In this document: positions 50,236 to 58,500 of the stretch, piece after piece
Layout of the letters: each line of letters begins with the position of its first letter
Position numbering within the stretch: the stretch's first letter is position 1
Assembly (NCBI GenBank): GCA_009692425.1
Contig: SHZF01000004.1
Span: forward strand, 74,175 to 138,174
Direction of reading: 5' to 3'
Length of the DNA: 64,000 bases
Origin: Myxococcales bacterium
Lineage (GTDB): Bacteria; Myxococcota_A; UBA9042
The notes under the pieces: generated by a model
Database searches by the model: none
Seen by the model: only the letters and a program-made list of their open reading frames with translations
What the model was told of the DNA's origin: nothing
Position numbers and translations under genes: made by a program

Positions 50236-52203
50236 ATGCACCGTCATTCCCTGCCCGCATCGCGCGGGGCCGTCGCGCTCACCGCCACCTTCGCCCTGCT
50301 GGAGTTGGCCACCGCCGCTCCCGCCTGGGCCTGCGGCGGCTTCTTCTGCAACCTGCAGGACCCCATCAACCAGGCCGCCGAGCGCGTGCTCTACATCGCC
50401 AAGAACAACGCAATCACGGCGCACATCCAAATCCAGTACAGCGGCCCACCGGCCGGCTTCTCGTGGGTGCTGCCGCTGCAGAAGCAGCCCAAGCTCGGTG
50501 TGGGCTCCGACTCGATCTTTTCCGCACTCGAAAACCACACGAAACCGACCTTCTACCTGGAGCAACAGCACGACGAGAAGTGCCACTTCCAGCAGTGCGC
50601 GCTGCTGCAGGCGGGTTCGGTCGGGTTGCCGAACGCAGGCACGAAAGATTCCGGCGGCGGCGTCACCGTGCTGGCGGTGGAGGCTGTCGGCCCCTACGAC
50701 ACCGTGGTGCTGCAAGGCGACACGGGGGAGGCGGTCCAGACATGGCTGTCCTCAAACGGTTTTGTTCAGCCGGCATCGACCAAGCCGCTGCTCGATTTGT
50801 ATGCCAAGAAAAAATTCGTGTTCCTCGCCCTCAAGCTGCAGGGTTCCAAGGATACCAAGGACCTGCAGCCCATCGTCGTCACGCTCGACGAGCCGAGCCC
50901 GTGCCTGCCGATCCGCCTGACCTCCGTGGCCGCTGAGCCGGACATGCCGATCATCTTGTGGTTGCTGGGCAAGCACCGGGCGATCCCGAAGAACTTCCTG
51001 CACGTGCAGATCAACGACAAGACGATCGACTGGATGACCGGGGGCGCGAACTACTGGACCGTCGTGTCCAAGGCCGCCGACCAGGGCTCGGGCCACGCGT
51101 TCGTCACGGAATACGCGGGAAAATCGTCCATCCTGCAAGGTGCGTTTGCCGGCAAGCAGTGGGACGCGGCCAAGTTCGCGACCCTCACGGAGCCAGGGTC
51201 GTTCCTGATGGCGATGATCAGCCAGGGCATTCCGCGCACGAGCCAGTTGCAGACGCTAATCCGGAAGTACATTCCCAAGCCCAAGTCATTGGAATCAAAG
51301 ACGGATCAGGAGTTCTACAGCTGCATTCAGTCCGAGTGCGGCTGGTCGGGCAAGCCCGGCAAGTTCAAGTGCGACCCGGCGTGCGAGTCGATCAAGGAGG
51401 CGACGGCGGGCCAGGCCTTCGACGGCAAGGCGTTTGCCGACGCGATCGACCAGGGTGTCATCAAGCCGCTCACCGAGGTGCAGGGCGATTTCGACGCGCA
51501 GCCGTACCTGACGCGCTTGTTCACGCTCGTCAGCCCGTCTGAGATGGACAAGGACCCGATTTTTGCGTGGAACCCCGACCTGCCCGAAGTGGCACGCGAG
51601 CGCAAGGCCAAGGCCAAGCCGATCTGCACCGATGGCACGGCGAACGCGACGAAGGCGGAACTCCAGTTTGCCGACGGCGGCACGCTCACGGTCGATGTAC
51701 CCAAAGAGCAGAGGACGGGTTGTTTCGGGCCCGGCCTTAGCGCGGCATCCAAGGACCAGAAGGGCCCGCTCGTCGCGGCCGGTGGCCAGCCGGCGCGCGT
51801 GGTTGAAGTGCTCGACGAGAGCGGCGGGGCCTACGTGGTCGATCCGCGCGTCGCCGACAAGGTGGACGCCGAACTGAACAAGGCCGTCCCGGGGCAGCCG
51901 AGTTTGTCCGACATGTTCAAGAAGTCGCTGCCGCCCGTGACGTGGAATCCGAACCTGACCGGCACCGTGCCCGGCATGCCGGCCAAGGGCGGCACCGGAG
52001 CCGACGCGGGCGGCACCGCGACGACGCCCGCCGCCAAGCCGGCCGCGACGACGCCTGCTGGCAATTCGGGCTGCAACGCGACGCCCGGGAACACGACAGC
52101 CAACCCATGGCTGCTCCTGTTCGGCGCAGGCATGGGCGCCGTGCTGCTGGCGAGCCGCGCGCGGCGTGCGGTGGCGCGCCAGGCAGCAACGCGGCGTGGC
52201 TGA
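50236..52203 (+). CDS. DUF2330 secreted protein with MYXO-CTERM tail (paralogue)
   Basis: 655 residues. The signal peptide ends at PAWA before CGGFFCNL (Cys33, Cys38), the family opening seen also in the 692-residue protein. Body strands match: ERVLYIAKNNAITAHIQIQY, GFSWVLPLQKQPKLGVG, LASVAAEPD-like (here LTSVAAEPDMPIIL) and PSEMDKDPIFAWNPDLPEVA. The tail has Cys, a Gly/Leu-rich helix (PWLLLFGAGMGAVLLA) and RARR, i.e. a MYXO-CTERM sorting signal. A region with extra Cys (FYSCIQSECGWSGKPG, CDPACESIKE) is an insertion relative to the other copy. The open frame extends far upstream but only as the shadow of the opposite gene; the ATG follows GGAGCC. No function known for this family. Confidence 0.9.
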   Translation: MHRHSLPASRGAVALTATFALLELATAAPAWACGGFFCNLQDPINQAAERVLYIAKNNAITAHIQIQYSGPPAGFSWVLPLQKQPKLGVGSDSIFSALENHTKPTFYLEQQHDEKCHFQQCALLQAGSVGLPNAGTKDSGGGVTVLAVEAVGPYDTVVLQGDTGEAVQTWLSSNGFVQPASTKPLLDLYAKKKFVFLALKLQGSKDTKDLQPIVVTLDEPSPCLPIRLTSVAAEPDMPIILWLLGKHRAIPKNFLHVQINDKTIDWMTGGANYWTVVSKAADQGSGHAFVTEYAGKSSILQGAFAGKQWDAAKFATLTEPGSFLMAMISQGIPRTSQLQTLIRKYIPKPKSLESKTDQEFYSCIQSECGWSGKPGKFKCDPACESIKEATAGQAFDGKAFADAIDQGVIKPLTEVQGDFDAQPYLTRLFTLVSPSEMDKDPIFAWNPDLPEVARERKAKAKPICTDGTANATKAELQFADGGTLTVDVPKEQRTGCFGPGLSAASKDQKGPLVAAGGQPARVVEVLDESGGAYVVDPRVADKVDAELNKAVPGQPSLSDMFKKSLPPVTWNPNLTGTVPGMPAKGGTGADAGGTATTPAAKPAATTPAGNSGCNATPGNTTANPWLLLFGAGMGAVLLASRARRAVARQAATRRG

Positions 52204-52237
52204 CAGCAGTCGTTCTCTGCCGAACTCTCCCGATTCC

Positions 52238-53164
52238 ATGCGCCAGGCCCCGTCGCCAACACGCCAGCCCCCGACACGGCGGACGGCGTTGGTGGCCGTG
52301 CTTTTCGTCCAAATCGCGTTCGCCATCTGGCCGGTGGTCGGCAGCATCGTGCTGCGCCACATGACGCCGCGCGCACTCGTCGGCCTGCGCGTGGCGTTGG
52401 CGGGGCCGCTGCTTTTCGTGCTGACGCGGCCGTGGCGGGCCCGCATGCCGTGGCGCGACGTGCTGCGCTGCGCGGGCCTCGCGGTCATAGGCGTCGGCCT
52501 GAACCAGGTCATGTTCATCGAGGGACTGTCGCGCTCGACACCGACGAACTCCGCCATCCTCGGCTGCCTGACGCCCGCGCTCACGGCCGGCATCGCGGTC
52601 GGGCTCGGTCACGAGAAGATGGCGGCGCGGCGCTGGGCAGGGCTCGGTCTGGCGCTGGCCGGCGCGCTTTTCCTCGTCGGGGTGGAGCGCCTGCAATTCG
52701 GCGGCGAACGCGGCATCGGCAACCTGCTATTCATGGCGAACACGGTGGCCTACAGTTCCTACCTTGTGCTCGCGCGGCCGCTGATTGCCCGCCACGGCGC
52801 GCTGCCGGTGACAGGGTGGACGTTCGCCGCCGCTACGCCGATGTTGGCCTTGTATGGTGCTCCGGCGCTGCAGCAGACTGCATGGGCGGCGATTCCGGCC
52901 GAGGCCTGGTACGGCATTGCCTACATCGTGGTGGTCGCGACGGTGCTGGCCTACATCGGGGTGGCGTGGGCGCTGGCGGCGCTGCCGGCCTCCATCGTGG
53001 CCATTTTCGTGTACCTGCAACCGCTCGTGACGGGGCTGGCGGCGAACCGCATTCTCGGCGAACGGCCGGCGTGGACGGCGTGGGTGGCGGCGGCGGCGAT
53101 TCTGGGAGGGATTGGATTGGTGGCGGGGCGGCCGGGACGGGCGACGTCGACTGTCCGCGCCTGA
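52238..53164 (+). CDS. EamA/DMT-family membrane transporter
   Basis: 308 residues with ten predicted transmembrane helices in two halves (FVQIAFAIWPVVGSIVL, RVALAGPLLFVL, AGLAVIGVGLNQVMFIEG, then LLFMANTVAYSSYLVLARP, GIAYIVVVATVLAYIGVAWAL and SIVAIFVYLQPLVTGLAA). The recurring ExL...Y.Q P pattern, YLQPLVTGLAANRILGE, is typical of EamA (drug/metabolite exporter) proteins such as RhaT/YdcZ relatives. It should export a small metabolite. It begins 34 bp after the DUF2330 stop on the same strand, so it may share a transcript, but the functional link is unclear. The start is the ATG before RQAPSPTRQPP; an earlier frame overlaps the previous gene. Confidence 0.85.
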   Translation: MRQAPSPTRQPPTRRTALVAVLFVQIAFAIWPVVGSIVLRHMTPRALVGLRVALAGPLLFVLTRPWRARMPWRDVLRCAGLAVIGVGLNQVMFIEGLSRSTPTNSAILGCLTPALTAGIAVGLGHEKMAARRWAGLGLALAGALFLVGVERLQFGGERGIGNLLFMANTVAYSSYLVLARPLIARHGALPVTGWTFAAATPMLALYGAPALQQTAWAAIPAEAWYGIAYIVVVATVLAYIGVAWALAALPASIVAIFVYLQPLVTGLAANRILGERPAWTAWVAAAAILGGIGLVAGRPGRATSTVRA

Positions 53165-53222
53165 AACGCCGGTTGGCAGCGTGAGCGAGCGCGGCCCCGG
53201 GGGCTGACGACGCCAACCTGTG

Positions 53223-53666
53223 CTACCGAGCCGCGCCAATCTGGATGTCGATGACGCGGTCGGTCAAGGTCCGCACGACGCCGCCACCGTTCTTCATCTC
53301 GCTTGCGCTGAAGCTGCCCGTGACGCCGCCGCCCTTGTCCGCGAACTTCTGCGCGTCCAGCTTCTTGGCGGCGGGATCCTTGGGGTAGATGAAGGCGTTG
53401 TTGCCACCCTCCAGGTACGCGAAGCCGTTGGCGTTGCCTGGGTCGGCGCCCCAGATGACCTTGCCATTCTCCTTCAGTACGAGCAGGTGGATGCGGTCAG
53501 AACCGGGCCCGGCGTTGTTCGTGTTGCCTTCGATGAAGTACTGGGCCTTCTGGCCGTCGCTCTTGTACAGGCACGTCATCTTGGTGCCGAAGTGGACCTG
53601 ATTCTCGATGGCTCGTGCGACAGCCCCGCAGGGAATCGTTTCGGGCGAACCCAGACTCGTTTCCAA
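53223..53666 (-). CDS. Small protein of unknown function, last gene of the AAA+ operon
   Basis: 147 residues if the TTG at 53666 is the start; it lies 6 bp after the AAA+ gene's stop, and the in-frame TAG just upstream rules out a longer form. An internal ATG at MTCLYKSDG is a possible alternative. The protein shows a beta-rich character (MTCLYKSDGQKAQYFIEGN, IHLLVLKENGKVIWGADPG, AFIYPKDPA) with one or two Cys and no signal peptide. No family was recognised. Because it is the 3'-most gene of the operon, it may be a target or accessory of the ATPase. Convergent with the EamA gene. Whether it is truly translated is uncertain; codon use looks coding. Confidence 0.55.
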   Translation of the reverse strand: METSLGSPETIPCGAVARAIENQVHFGTKMTCLYKSDGQKAQYFIEGNTNNAGPGSDRIHLLVLKENGKVIWGADPGNANGFAYLEGGNNAFIYPKDPAAKKLDAQKFADKGGGVTGSFSASEMKNGGGVVRTLTDRVIDIQIGAAR

Positions 53667-53672
53667 GGGGAG

Positions 53673-55499
53673 CTAGCGCCCAACCCCCGCCCGCTCCAGT
53701 TCCCGCAACTCCGCCTCCCAGCCTGCGCGGGCCTCGTCGAACCCGCCCGTGACATCGGGCAGCAGGCTCTTGCGCGTGCAGTTGACCCGGGCCTGCAACT
53801 CCTGCCAGCGCCGCGTCGGGCCAATCGCCGCCGGCACCTGGTCCGCCACCAGCGCCAAGACCGCGTCCGGCGTCAGTGGCCCGTCTCGCCTGGCGCGCGA
53901 CCGCAAGCCCGAACGCATTGACGCATAGCCCGCCGCCGACCACGCCTGTGTCGCTGCCAGCAGCCCCGCCAACTCGGCTTCGGCCGGCGGCGCGGCCAGC
54001 ACACCTTCGCAAAGCCAGCGCACGAACGCCATGCGGTCGGCGCCGTCGGGGTCCAGCACCGGCAGGATCAGGTCGCCCGCCCGCCCCGGCCGCCGCAGGT
54101 CGGGAGACAGGCGCTCGATGCGCGCGGTCAGCAAAAGCCACACGACGCGCCCGCGCAACGCCGGGTCCGACATCATCTGCTGGATGCGGCCGGTCAGCCG
54201 TCGCTCCGTCTCGTGCACGTCGCCGCCCACACCACCGAACATCGTGTCGGCCTCATCGACGAACACGAGCACCTTGTCGAGCGCGTACAGCACCCGCCGC
54301 AACTGCTCGAACACCACGTCGGTCTGGCCAAACCACTGCGAGCGGATGTTCTTCAGCACCAGCACGACCATGCCGAGTTCCGACGCCACCGCCTCGAAGA
54401 TGAACGTCTTGCCGGCGCCGATCGGACCCGCCACCGCGGCCCCCGACAGCGCATCGCCGCCGCCCGAGCGCACCCGCGGCACGAACTCCTCGCGCAGGAA
54501 CGCTTTGAGCCGCGTGTAGCCCACCACGTCGTCGAGCGTGTGCGTCGGCTGCTTGAACTCGACGACGCCCTCGCCCAACTGCGACTGGATGAACGCCTCG
54601 ACCTTGCCAACCACGTCTGCCGTCTGGAGCGGTCGCCCCGCGTGGGCCGCGCCCAACAGCAACTGGCGCAGCGCATGGATCGACAGCCCGGCCGTAGCCC
54701 GCGCGAGCGCATCGGCGGCCGGCAACTCGGGCCGCGGCGCACCGGCCGGCGGCACGAAGCCCTCGATGTAGCGGCGCCGTGTGTCGGTGTCGGGCGCCGG
54801 GACATCCACCGTCAGCACCTGCGGCATGCGCGTCACGCGGCTGTGCAGGCCACCGAGCGACTCGGCAATCAGCAACACCGTGTCTTCGCCGTGCTGGAAG
54901 TCCGGGTCGGCAAACCAGTCGCGGCAGATGCCGATGCGGTGGCGGTCGGCCTCGGTCAGTTGTACGAAGTCGCCGGCTGGCAGCAGCAGGTCAGCGTCTT
55001 CGACCAGCACGAGCAGCCCCGGCAGCAGGCGGCGGCGCGCGCGGTCGAGCGTGCGGGCGGCGAGGCAGAGTTGGCGCAGCAGTTCGAAGGCCTTGGTCGG
55101 CTGGGCCACGGCATCTTGCAGGTGGGCGTCGAATTGGCGGGCCGCGGCGTCGGCGAGTTGTTGGGTGCGGGCGGCCTCTGCCCCGCCCACGAGCGCGCGC
55201 ACGGCGCTGTCGTCGGGGGTCATGCCCGTGCGCAGTTGCACGTAGGCGTCGCGGCAGCGCTGGCGGTCGGTGTCGCGGCCGAAGCGGATGGGGCCGTTGA
55301 TCTCGTAGACGACGAGCAGGTGATCGGCTGACGGAGTCCAGCGCGCGAGCAGCAGGTCGATGAGGCGCACCCAGCGACCCGGCCCGTCCGCTGCGGGCAG
55401 ATGGAACAGGTCGTGGACGTTGCCGGCCAGCACGATCGAGCGCGACTGGCCCGCGTTGATGAGTTGGCCGAGTTCGGCGAGGAATCCGGGCTTGCTCAT
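53673..55499 (-). CDS. AAA+ ATPase, Ycf46-like two-domain
   Basis: 608 residues. The C-terminal half (~310-520) is an AAA+ domain with Walker A AGPIGAGKTFIFEA near 355, Walker B VLVFVDEADTMFGG near 405, and a sensor/Arg-finger region LLLTARIERLSPDLRRPGR. The N-terminal half (SIVLAGNVHDLFHLP, LLVVYEINGPIRFG, LLVLVEDADLLLP, DTVLLIAESLGGL) looks like a second AAA-type fold lacking Walker A, the arrangement of Ycf46-like proteins. It should couple ATP hydrolysis to remodelling of a partner, plausibly a membrane or PspA assembly. Start overlaps the ABC ATPase stop by 4 bp (ATGA), so it is firmly linked to the transporter genes. The role in that operon is inferred. Confidence 0.8.
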   Translation of the reverse strand: MSKPGFLAELGQLINAGQSRSIVLAGNVHDLFHLPAADGPGRWVRLIDLLLARWTPSADHLLVVYEINGPIRFGRDTDRQRCRDAYVQLRTGMTPDDSAVRALVGGAEAARTQQLADAAARQFDAHLQDAVAQPTKAFELLRQLCLAARTLDRARRRLLPGLLVLVEDADLLLPAGDFVQLTEADRHRIGICRDWFADPDFQHGEDTVLLIAESLGGLHSRVTRMPQVLTVDVPAPDTDTRRRYIEGFVPPAGAPRPELPAADALARATAGLSIHALRQLLLGAAHAGRPLQTADVVGKVEAFIQSQLGEGVVEFKQPTHTLDDVVGYTRLKAFLREEFVPRVRSGGGDALSGAAVAGPIGAGKTFIFEAVASELGMVVLVLKNIRSQWFGQTDVVFEQLRRVLYALDKVLVFVDEADTMFGGVGGDVHETERRLTGRIQQMMSDPALRGRVVWLLLTARIERLSPDLRRPGRAGDLILPVLDPDGADRMAFVRWLCEGVLAAPPAEAELAGLLAATQAWSAAGYASMRSGLRSRARRDGPLTPDAVLALVADQVPAAIGPTRRWQELQARVNCTRKSLLPDVTGGFDEARAGWEAELRELERAGVGR

Positions 55500-56476
55500 G
55501 GGCGCGCCTCCAACGCAACCGCCGGGGCGCCAGCGGGTGCGGGTGCGATGGACCGGCCGTAGGTCAGGTGCATCGTGGGGTGGCAGGGACGCGTCGGATC
55601 GAAGGCAACCGCCCGCAATTCAGCGCGTTGGGCCTCGTAGCGCGCCGAGTCGGGCCGCTCGCCCGCCAGGACACCCGGCGTGGCCTTGTCGTACACCAGG
55701 CGCGCACCGGAAGCCTTCGGCAGCCCGGCGCCCCGCCAATCCCAGTGCTGCGACAATGCGAGCACACGGTGGCCGACGTAAAGCGCTTCGTTGAGCTCGT
55801 GCGTCACCATCACGACCGTGTGCGGCGCGGGCTGGCCGGCGGCGGCGGCGGCGGCGTTGGCGCGGTGCAGTTGCAGCAGCAGTTCCTGCATTTGTTCGCG
55901 CATCGCCTCGTCGAGCGCGCCGAACGGTTCATCGAGCAGGAGCAGTTCCGGCTTCATGATCAGGGCCTGCGCGATCGCGACGCGCTGGCACATGCCGCCC
56001 GACAGCTGGTGCGGGAAGCGGTCGACGGCATCGTGCAGCCCCACCGTACCCAGCAGGGCGCGCGCTTCGTCGCGGACGCCAGCCAGCAGGCGGCGCGTGC
56101 GCAGCGGTTGCAGCCAACGCCCGGGAATCGACGTGCGGTCGAGCAGCGGCCCGATGGCGACGTTGTCCAGCGCGGTCAGGTCAGGGAAGAGACTGTAGCG
56201 CTGGTAGACGATGCCGACGTGCCGTGACGGCCCAGCCACGGCAAGGCGCTGGCCGTTGCGGTAGACGAAGACCTCGCCTGCGTTCGGTGGGTGCGTGCCG
56301 ACGATGGCGTTGAGCAGCGTGGTCTTGCCGCAACCGCTCGGCCCGACCAGGCCCACGAACTGGCCGCGCGGCACGGTCAGGTCGATGCCGTCGAGCACCG
56401 GCTTGGCGCCGTAGCCGTGACGGATGCCGCGCACTTCGAGCACGGGCGGCGCGGCACTGGCGGCGGCCGTGGTCAT
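55496..56476 (-). CDS. ABC transporter ATPase (SsuB/TauB-like)
   Basis: 326 residues. Walker A GPSGCGKTTLL at ~45-55, Q-loop YQRYSLFPDL, signature LSGGMCQRVAIAQAL, Walker B LLLLDEPFGALDEAM and H-loop VMVTHELNEAL, all intact. This is the nitrate/sulfonate/taurine (SsuB/TauB/NitD) class, which powers importers with NMT1/SsuA-type receptors. The last ~85 residues (YDKATPGVLAGERPD, THPTMHLTYGRSIAP-like) extend beyond the usual nucleotide-binding domain and may bind a partner. The start is fixed by a 4-bp overlap with the permease stop; its stop overlaps the AAA+ ATPase start by 4 bp. Gene order receptor, permease, ATPase is as in importers. Substrate unknown. Confidence 0.9.
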   Translation of the reverse strand: MTTAAASAAPPVLEVRGIRHGYGAKPVLDGIDLTVPRGQFVGLVGPSGCGKTTLLNAIVGTHPPNAGEVFVYRNGQRLAVAGPSRHVGIVYQRYSLFPDLTALDNVAIGPLLDRTSIPGRWLQPLRTRRLLAGVRDEARALLGTVGLHDAVDRFPHQLSGGMCQRVAIAQALIMKPELLLLDEPFGALDEAMREQMQELLLQLHRANAAAAAAGQPAPHTVVMVTHELNEALYVGHRVLALSQHWDWRGAGLPKASGARLVYDKATPGVLAGERPDSARYEAQRAELRAVAFDPTRPCHPTMHLTYGRSIAPAPAGAPAVALEARP

Positions 56477-57279
56477 GCGGTGCCCTCGCCCGCGTACCAG
56501 CGGCACAGCTTGCGTTGGAGCGCCCGCAAGCCCCAGTTCGCCGCCGACGCGAACGCCGCCAGCACGGCCAGGTAGGTGTACACCACCGCCATGTCGAGGC
56601 GCCGCTGCTGCAGGCGAATCTGGTAGCCGAAGCCGACGTCGGCCACCAGCATCTCGGCCGCCAGCAGCGCGACGAGGGCGGGCCCGATCTGCAGCCGCAC
56701 GGCGTCGAGCACCTGGGGCAGGATGGTGCGCAGCATGCGGTTCCACACCACTTCCATCGACGACGCGCCGAGCGTGTAAGCCTTGAACTGGAGCTCTTCG
56801 GGCCAATCGCGCACGAGCAGGTGCACGGTCTGCGCCAGCACGGGCAGCACGGCGAACGCCACCATCGCCACATACATCTTCAGTTCAAGCCCGAACACCA
56901 CGAAAAACACCGCCAGCGCCGCCGTTGGCGGGACCAGCGCCGCCAAGCTGATTGGTGCCGTCAAAAGCCAGCCGAAGCCTGTGAACGCGCCCATGTGCAG
57001 GCCGAGCAACAGCGCACCGACCACGCCGATCGCCAACCCCATGAAAAGCCGGCCGAATGTGGCCTGCATGTCCATCAAAAGCATGCGCTCGCCGCGCAAG
57101 TTCGGTTCCAGCACGCGGCCGGCACCGTCGGCCAGTTGGCTCCACGATGGGATCGTCGTGTCGTTGGGATTGACCGCGTGCTGGCGCGCCGACAGCCAGG
57201 TGTACCCCGCCACGAGTGCCACCACCGACAGTGCCACGAGCAGCGCCGCCCGGCGCGCGGCGATGGGCCGGCGAATCAC
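56473..57279 (-). CDS. ABC transporter permease (SsuC/TauC-like)
   Basis: 268 residues with an N-terminal membrane helix (AALLVALSVVALVAGYTWL) and about five more (GLAIGVVGALLLGLHMG, PISLAALVPPTAALAVFFVV, MYVAMVAFAVLPVLA, VYTYLAVLAAFASAA). The cytoplasmic EAA loop AYTLGASSMEVVWNRMLRTI, which docks on the ATPase, is well preserved. The GTG start is preceded by the receptor stop at 9 bp. The architecture fits SsuC/TauC/NitB permeases. The residues preceding the first conserved block (QLADGAGRVLEPNLRGERM) are the usual periplasmic segment. Together with the ATPase and the lipoprotein it should form a complete importer. Confidence 0.85.
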   Translation of the reverse strand: MIRRPIAARRAALLVALSVVALVAGYTWLSARQHAVNPNDTTIPSWSQLADGAGRVLEPNLRGERMLLMDMQATFGRLFMGLAIGVVGALLLGLHMGAFTGFGWLLTAPISLAALVPPTAALAVFFVVFGLELKMYVAMVAFAVLPVLAQTVHLLVRDWPEELQFKAYTLGASSMEVVWNRMLRTILPQVLDAVRLQIGPALVALLAAEMLVADVGFGYQIRLQQRRLDMAVVYTYLAVLAAFASAANWGLRALQRKLCRWYAGEGTA

Positions 57280-57288
57280 GCCTGCGGC

Positions 57289-58452
57289 CTACAACCAACT
57301 CGGATCGAAGCGCAGGTGCGTGCCCGGCGGGGCCTTGTCCTTGGGTCCGAACGCGACCAGGGGCTTGCCGGTCACCACGCCGCGCGCCTCGCAGAAGGCG
57401 ACCACCTTGGCCATGACCGCAACGAGTTCTGGCCCGTTGAACAGGGCCTTGGCTTCCTCGGGCGTCTTGTAGAACAGGGTCTGGCCGACGACGGTCTCCA
57501 TCTGCAGGGCGTTCAGGCTCGAGAACTTGCGGCCCAGTTCGACGAGCGTGGCGTTGCGGGTGCCCGGGTTCTCGATGCGCCGGCTGACCTCGTAGAACGT
57601 GGCGGCAACGGCCTTGGCGAATGCGTCGCCGCCCGGCCGGTCGAGAGACGCCTGGGCGACGATGATCAAGTCTACGATTTCACCTGGGATTTTCGTCGAA
57701 TCAAGCAGCACGTGCACGTCGGGCCGCGCCGCCAGGGTCGACATCACGAAGGGGTTCCACACCACGATCGCGCTGTGGTCGGCGCTTTTCTGTTGCATCG
57801 CCGTGGCCGCCGCCGCCGGGTCCATGTTCGCGAACGTGAAGTCGGTCGGATTCTTGCCGAGTTCCTGCAGCGCACGCTCGAACAGGTACTGGCTGACGGA
57901 CTTCTCCAGCCCGTAGACCTTCTTGCCCCGGAGCTGTTCAACGTCGGTGACGTCCTTGGGCACCAGCAGCGCGTCGGCACCATGGCTGCGCGACGTCGGC
58001 AGGATCGCCACGCTCGGCCGGCCCAGCGCCGGGTTGAGCGCGTCCATGTTGGTGAGCGCGGCGGCATCGACCTGGCCCGAGGCGTACATGGCGATGCACG
58101 GGTCGTAATCGGCCTGGCGCAGCACGATGTCGACCTGAAAGCGCTTTTCAATCTCGCCCGTCGCCCCTTCCTTGCCATCGACGAGGCCGAGTTCGTGGGC
58201 GACGCCGAATGTGCTCCACGACGGGTACTCGCTCCACGCCAGCGAGAACACCGGCAGCTTGGCGGGCGCCGCGCCGGCGGGGGCGACAGGAGCGCCGGGT
58301 GCAGCGGCCGGGTCCGTCGCGGTGGCACCGGCAGGGCCAGCACCAGCAAGGGCGGCGGCAGCAGGTTCGGCGCCTGGCTTGGCGTCCTTGTTGCAACCGG
58401 CCAGGGCCAGCGCTGCAAGGCAACATGCCAGCGCGATCGGGGACTTCGTCAT
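57289..58452 (-). CDS. Lipoprotein ABC substrate-binding protein (NMT1/SsuA-like)
   Basis: 387 residues. LACCLAALALAGCNKD is a lipobox (Cys20), followed by an Ala/Pro linker. The binding domain contains VFSLAWSEYPSWSTFGVA, QADYDPCIAMYASGQVDAAAL, PSVAILPTSRSHGADALLVP and AIVVWNPFVMSTLAARPDV, typical of NMT1/THI5-like receptors that bind sulfonates, nitrate or thiamin precursors. The strand VHVLLDSTKIPGEIVDLI is closely matched in the OmpA-fused protein of the same operon, so the two binding domains are paralogues. It is anchored at the membrane for delivery to the permease, 9 bp upstream of its gene. Ligand unknown. Confidence 0.85.
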   Translation of the reverse strand: MTKSPIALACCLAALALAGCNKDAKPGAEPAAAALAGAGPAGATATDPAAAPGAPVAPAGAAPAKLPVFSLAWSEYPSWSTFGVAHELGLVDGKEGATGEIEKRFQVDIVLRQADYDPCIAMYASGQVDAAALTNMDALNPALGRPSVAILPTSRSHGADALLVPKDVTDVEQLRGKKVYGLEKSVSQYLFERALQELGKNPTDFTFANMDPAAAATAMQQKSADHSAIVVWNPFVMSTLAARPDVHVLLDSTKIPGEIVDLIIVAQASLDRPGGDAFAKAVAATFYEVSRRIENPGTRNATLVELGRKFSSLNALQMETVVGQTLFYKTPEEAKALFNGPELVAVMAKVVAFCEARGVVTGKPLVAFGPKDKAPPGTHLRFDPSWL

Positions 58453-58500
58453 GGGCGGACCTCTTGTCGCAGGAAGAATCGGGATGGAGGCCAGTCGCGC

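Noticed and set aside
53165-53222. Rho-independent terminator between converging EamA and small unknown gene
   Set aside because: No GC-rich stem followed by a T run could be recognised; terminators in this GC-rich genome are not visible by eye.
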